A stretch of DNA of 64,000 nt from Cyclobacterium sp. 1_MG-2023 (lineage in GTDB: Bacteria; Bacteroidota; Bacteroidia; Cytophagales; Cyclobacteriaceae): contig NZ_JAUOPC010000002.1 of the NCBI RefSeq assembly GCF_030546805.1, forward strand, positions 124,001 to 188,000, read 5' to 3'. Under the pieces are notes generated by a model. It ran no database searches. It saw only the letters and a program-made list of their open reading frames with translations, and was not told the DNA's origin. Shown in pieces: positions 62,231-64,000 of the stretch (positions are counted from its first letter, which is position 1; each line of letters starts with the position of its first letter). The translations under genes were made by a program, and so were the position numbers.

Positions 62231-64000
62231 TTAAGCATTTTGTGCTTTCGCTGCTCTATTTCTTTCATTTTCTTCCAAATGAATTTTTCTCATCCGTATG
62301 CTTTTCGGCGTGATTTCTAGGTATTCATCTTTTTGGATGTATTCCATAGATTCTTCTAAAGAGAATTTTTTTGCAGGAGCAATCTTTGTGTTGCTATCTG
62401 ACCCGGAAGCACGCATATTGGTAAGTTGCTTACCTTTTTTCACGTTTACCACTATATCATTGTCTCTAGAGTGCTCACCAATAACCATACCAGTATAAAG
62501 TTCGTCTCCGGGATCCACAAAAAAGATTCCTCTATCTTGTAACTTATCGATGGAATATGCAGTACATTGACCGGATTCCATTGATATTAGTGAACCATTA
62601 ATTCTTCCAGGGATGGTACCTTTAAAAGGTTCATAGGAAGCAAAACGGTGATTCATGATTGCTTCCCCTTGGGTGGCGGTCAATACATTATTTCTCAAGC
62701 CAATCAATCCTCTGGATGGAATGCTAAACTCAAGATGTTGTAAATCTCCTTTAGGCTCCATTACCAAAAGCTCTCCTTTTCTCTGGGTCGCTAGCTCAAT
62801 TACTTTTCCTGCTGCTGTTTCAGGAACGTCCACTACCAAGGTTTCAATAGGCTCATGTTTAACCCCATCTATTGTTTTATAGATTACTTGTGGCTGACCC
62901 ACTTGCAATTCATATCCTTCCCTTCTCATGGTTTCGATCAGTACTGACAAATGGAGAATGCCCCTACCATATACCAAGAATTTATCTTCACTATCCGTTG
63001 GCTCAACTCTTAGTGCAAGGTTTTTCTCAGTTTCCTTCATTAGCCTTTCTCTCAAATGGCGAGAAGTGACAAACTTTCCTTCTTTCCCGAAGAATGGAGA
63101 GTTATTAATAGTGAAAAGCATATTCATGGTAGGCTCATCGATTGAAATCCTTTCCAAAGGTTCCGGATTTTCAAGATCTGCAACGGTGTCTCCAATATCA
63201 AAACCTTCTACACCAGTGATGGCGCAAATATCTCCTGCTTGAACTTCAGTTACTTTATTTTTTCCTAGACCTTCGAAAACATGAAGTTCTTTTACTTTAA
63301 CTCGTTTGACAACACCGTCTTCTTTGCAGAGTCCGTATTGCTGACCTTCTTTTATGCTTCCTCTCTTTACCCTTCCAATGGCAATACGACCAACGAAATT
63401 TGAAAAATCTAAGGAAGTAATTTGCATTTGCGTACTGCCTTCTTCGATTTTCGGTTCCGGAATATATTTTACTACCGCATCTAAAAGTGGTAGGATGCTA
63501 TCGTTAGGGTTCTTCCAGTCTTCACCCATCCAGTTATTCTTGGCAGAGCCATACAAGGTATGGAATTCGAGCTGCTCCTCTGTTGCGTCCAAGTTAAACA
63601 TCAATTCAAAAACTGCTTCATGAACTTCATCAGGACGACAGTTCTCTTTGTCTACCTTATTAACGACAACAATAGGGGTAAGACCTAGCTCCAAGGCTTT
63701 GCCTAAAACAAAACGAGTTTGTGGCATGGGTCCTTCAAAAGCGTCGACCAAAAGAATAACACCGTCAGCCATTTTTAAAACCCGCTCTACTTCACCACCA
63801 AAATCGGCGTGACCGGGAGTATCAATAATGTTAATTTTGGTATCTTTGTACCTTACAGAAACATTTTTTGATAAAATGGTGATACCTCTTTCTCTTTCCA
63901 GGTCATTGTTGTCCAATATAAGATCTTCAAACTGCTGATTTTCTCTGAAAATTTTAGAGGCGTGTATAATTTTATCTACCAAGGTTGTCTTTCCGTGGTC
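62231..64000 (-). CDS. typA: Ribosome-associated GTPase TypA/BipA (N-terminus outside window)
   Basis: The frame is open to base 64000, where the minus strand reads [16 protein letters not shown], the end of the P-loop AHVDHGKTT, so only about the first 15 residues are missing. Other motifs: [15 protein letters not shown] (switch I), [17 protein letters not shown] (switch II), [12 protein letters not shown], then the EF-Tu-like domain 2 and the BipA-specific C-terminal domain ([50 protein letters not shown]). It binds ribosomes and supports growth at low temperature and 50S assembly. Confidence 0.96.
   Translation of the reverse strand, partial: DHGKTTLVDKIIHASKIFRENQQFEDLILDNNDLERERGITILSKNVSVRYKDTKINIIDTPGHADFGGEVERVLKMADGVILLVDAFEGPMPQTRFVLGKALELGLTPIVVVNKVDKENCRPDEVHEAVFELMFNLDATEEQLEFHTLYGSAKNNWMGEDWKNPNDSILPLLDAVVKYIPEPKIEEGSTQMQITSLDFSNFVGRIAIGRVKRGSIKEGQQYGLCKEDGVVKRVKVKELHVFEGLGKNKVTEVQAGDICAITGVEGFDIGDTVADLENPEPLERISIDEPTMNMLFTINNSPFFGKEGKFVTSRHLRERLMKETEKNLALRVEPTDSEDKFLVYGRGILHLSVLIETMRREGYELQVGQPQVIYKTIDGVKHEPIETLVVDVPETAAGKVIELATQRKGELLVMEPKGDLQHLEFSIPSRGLIGLRNNVLTATQGEAIMNHRFASYEPFKGTIPGRINGSLISMESGQCTAYSIDKLQDRGIFFVDPGDELYTGMVIGEHSRDNDIVVNVKKGKQLTNMRASGSDSNTKIAPAKKFSLEESMEYIQKDEYLEITPKSIRMRKIHLEENERNRAAKAQNA

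Overview
The window looks like a chromosomal segment of a marine-type Bacteroidota, most likely order Cytophagales, family Cyclobacteriaceae (Cyclobacterium/Algoriphagus-like). Reasons: TAnnTTTG-type -7 promoter elements, few Shine-Dalgarno sequences, many secreted lipoproteins, a TonB-dependent receptor, an IPExxxVDY-family protein next to pyk, the acpP-fabF-rnc context, and a tmRNA whose tag reads GEDNYAMAA. The species is inference; no rRNA marker is present.

Region 1 (1-25 kb) is accessory. It opens with the 3' end of a TonB receptor plus a DUF4374-like lipoprotein and a stand-alone core MetE. Two groups of secreted or membrane proteins of unknown function follow (4.5-7.3 kb and 8.1-9.3 kb); one carries a LecA (PA-IL)-like lectin domain. 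Next come a ChbG/YdjC-type deacetylase lipoprotein with a propeller lipoprotein, three toxin-antitoxin operons (two paralogous higBA and one mazEF), a sulfatase with a five-bladed-propeller glycosidase on the minus strand, and a beta-helix polysaccharide enzyme. The genes suggest uptake and degradation of sulfated or acetylated glycans.

The gaps of region 1 are filled by a modular palindromic repeat family. A ~49-bp hairpin (module A, 23 copies) alternates with two-hairpin arms of three types (B, C, D; 23 copies). All copies point the same way, and within arrays the A-to-A period is 167-175 bp whichever arm lies between. The three arm types differ in sequence but keep the same stems, which argues for selection on structure. 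A second, unrelated family (R2) is a 170-bp MITE-like element with ~19-bp imperfect terminal inverted repeats, with one full copy and three remnants. This repeat landscape, with toxin-antitoxin modules lodged between arrays, is the least explained part of the window.

Region 2 (25.4-48 kb) is mixed housekeeping and transport: ssrA (tmRNA, minus), an SLC13/DASS carrier, a class A beta-lactamase-like lipoprotein, a SulP/STAS anion transporter, an RND adaptor-pump pair, a membrane metallophosphoesterase, and the four-gene Anbu set (circularly permuted ATP-grasp, alpha-E, Anbu proteasome homologue, transglutaminase). Then come oligopeptidase B, mscL, an HhH/outer-membrane-barrel protein with a PorV/PorQ-like partner, and an Omp85-type protein.

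Region 3 (48-64 kb) is dense core genome: yidD, the operon acpP-fabF-rnc-nadE-lgt (minus), IPExxxVDY-pyk (plus), a five-gene operon from a response regulator/Hpt protein through an MBL hydrolase to an RqcH/NFACT protein, miaA with a TTG start, pfkA, and typA, which is cut by the window end. No module A/B/C/D repeat was found after 22.8 kb, and only one R2 fragment (30.8 kb).
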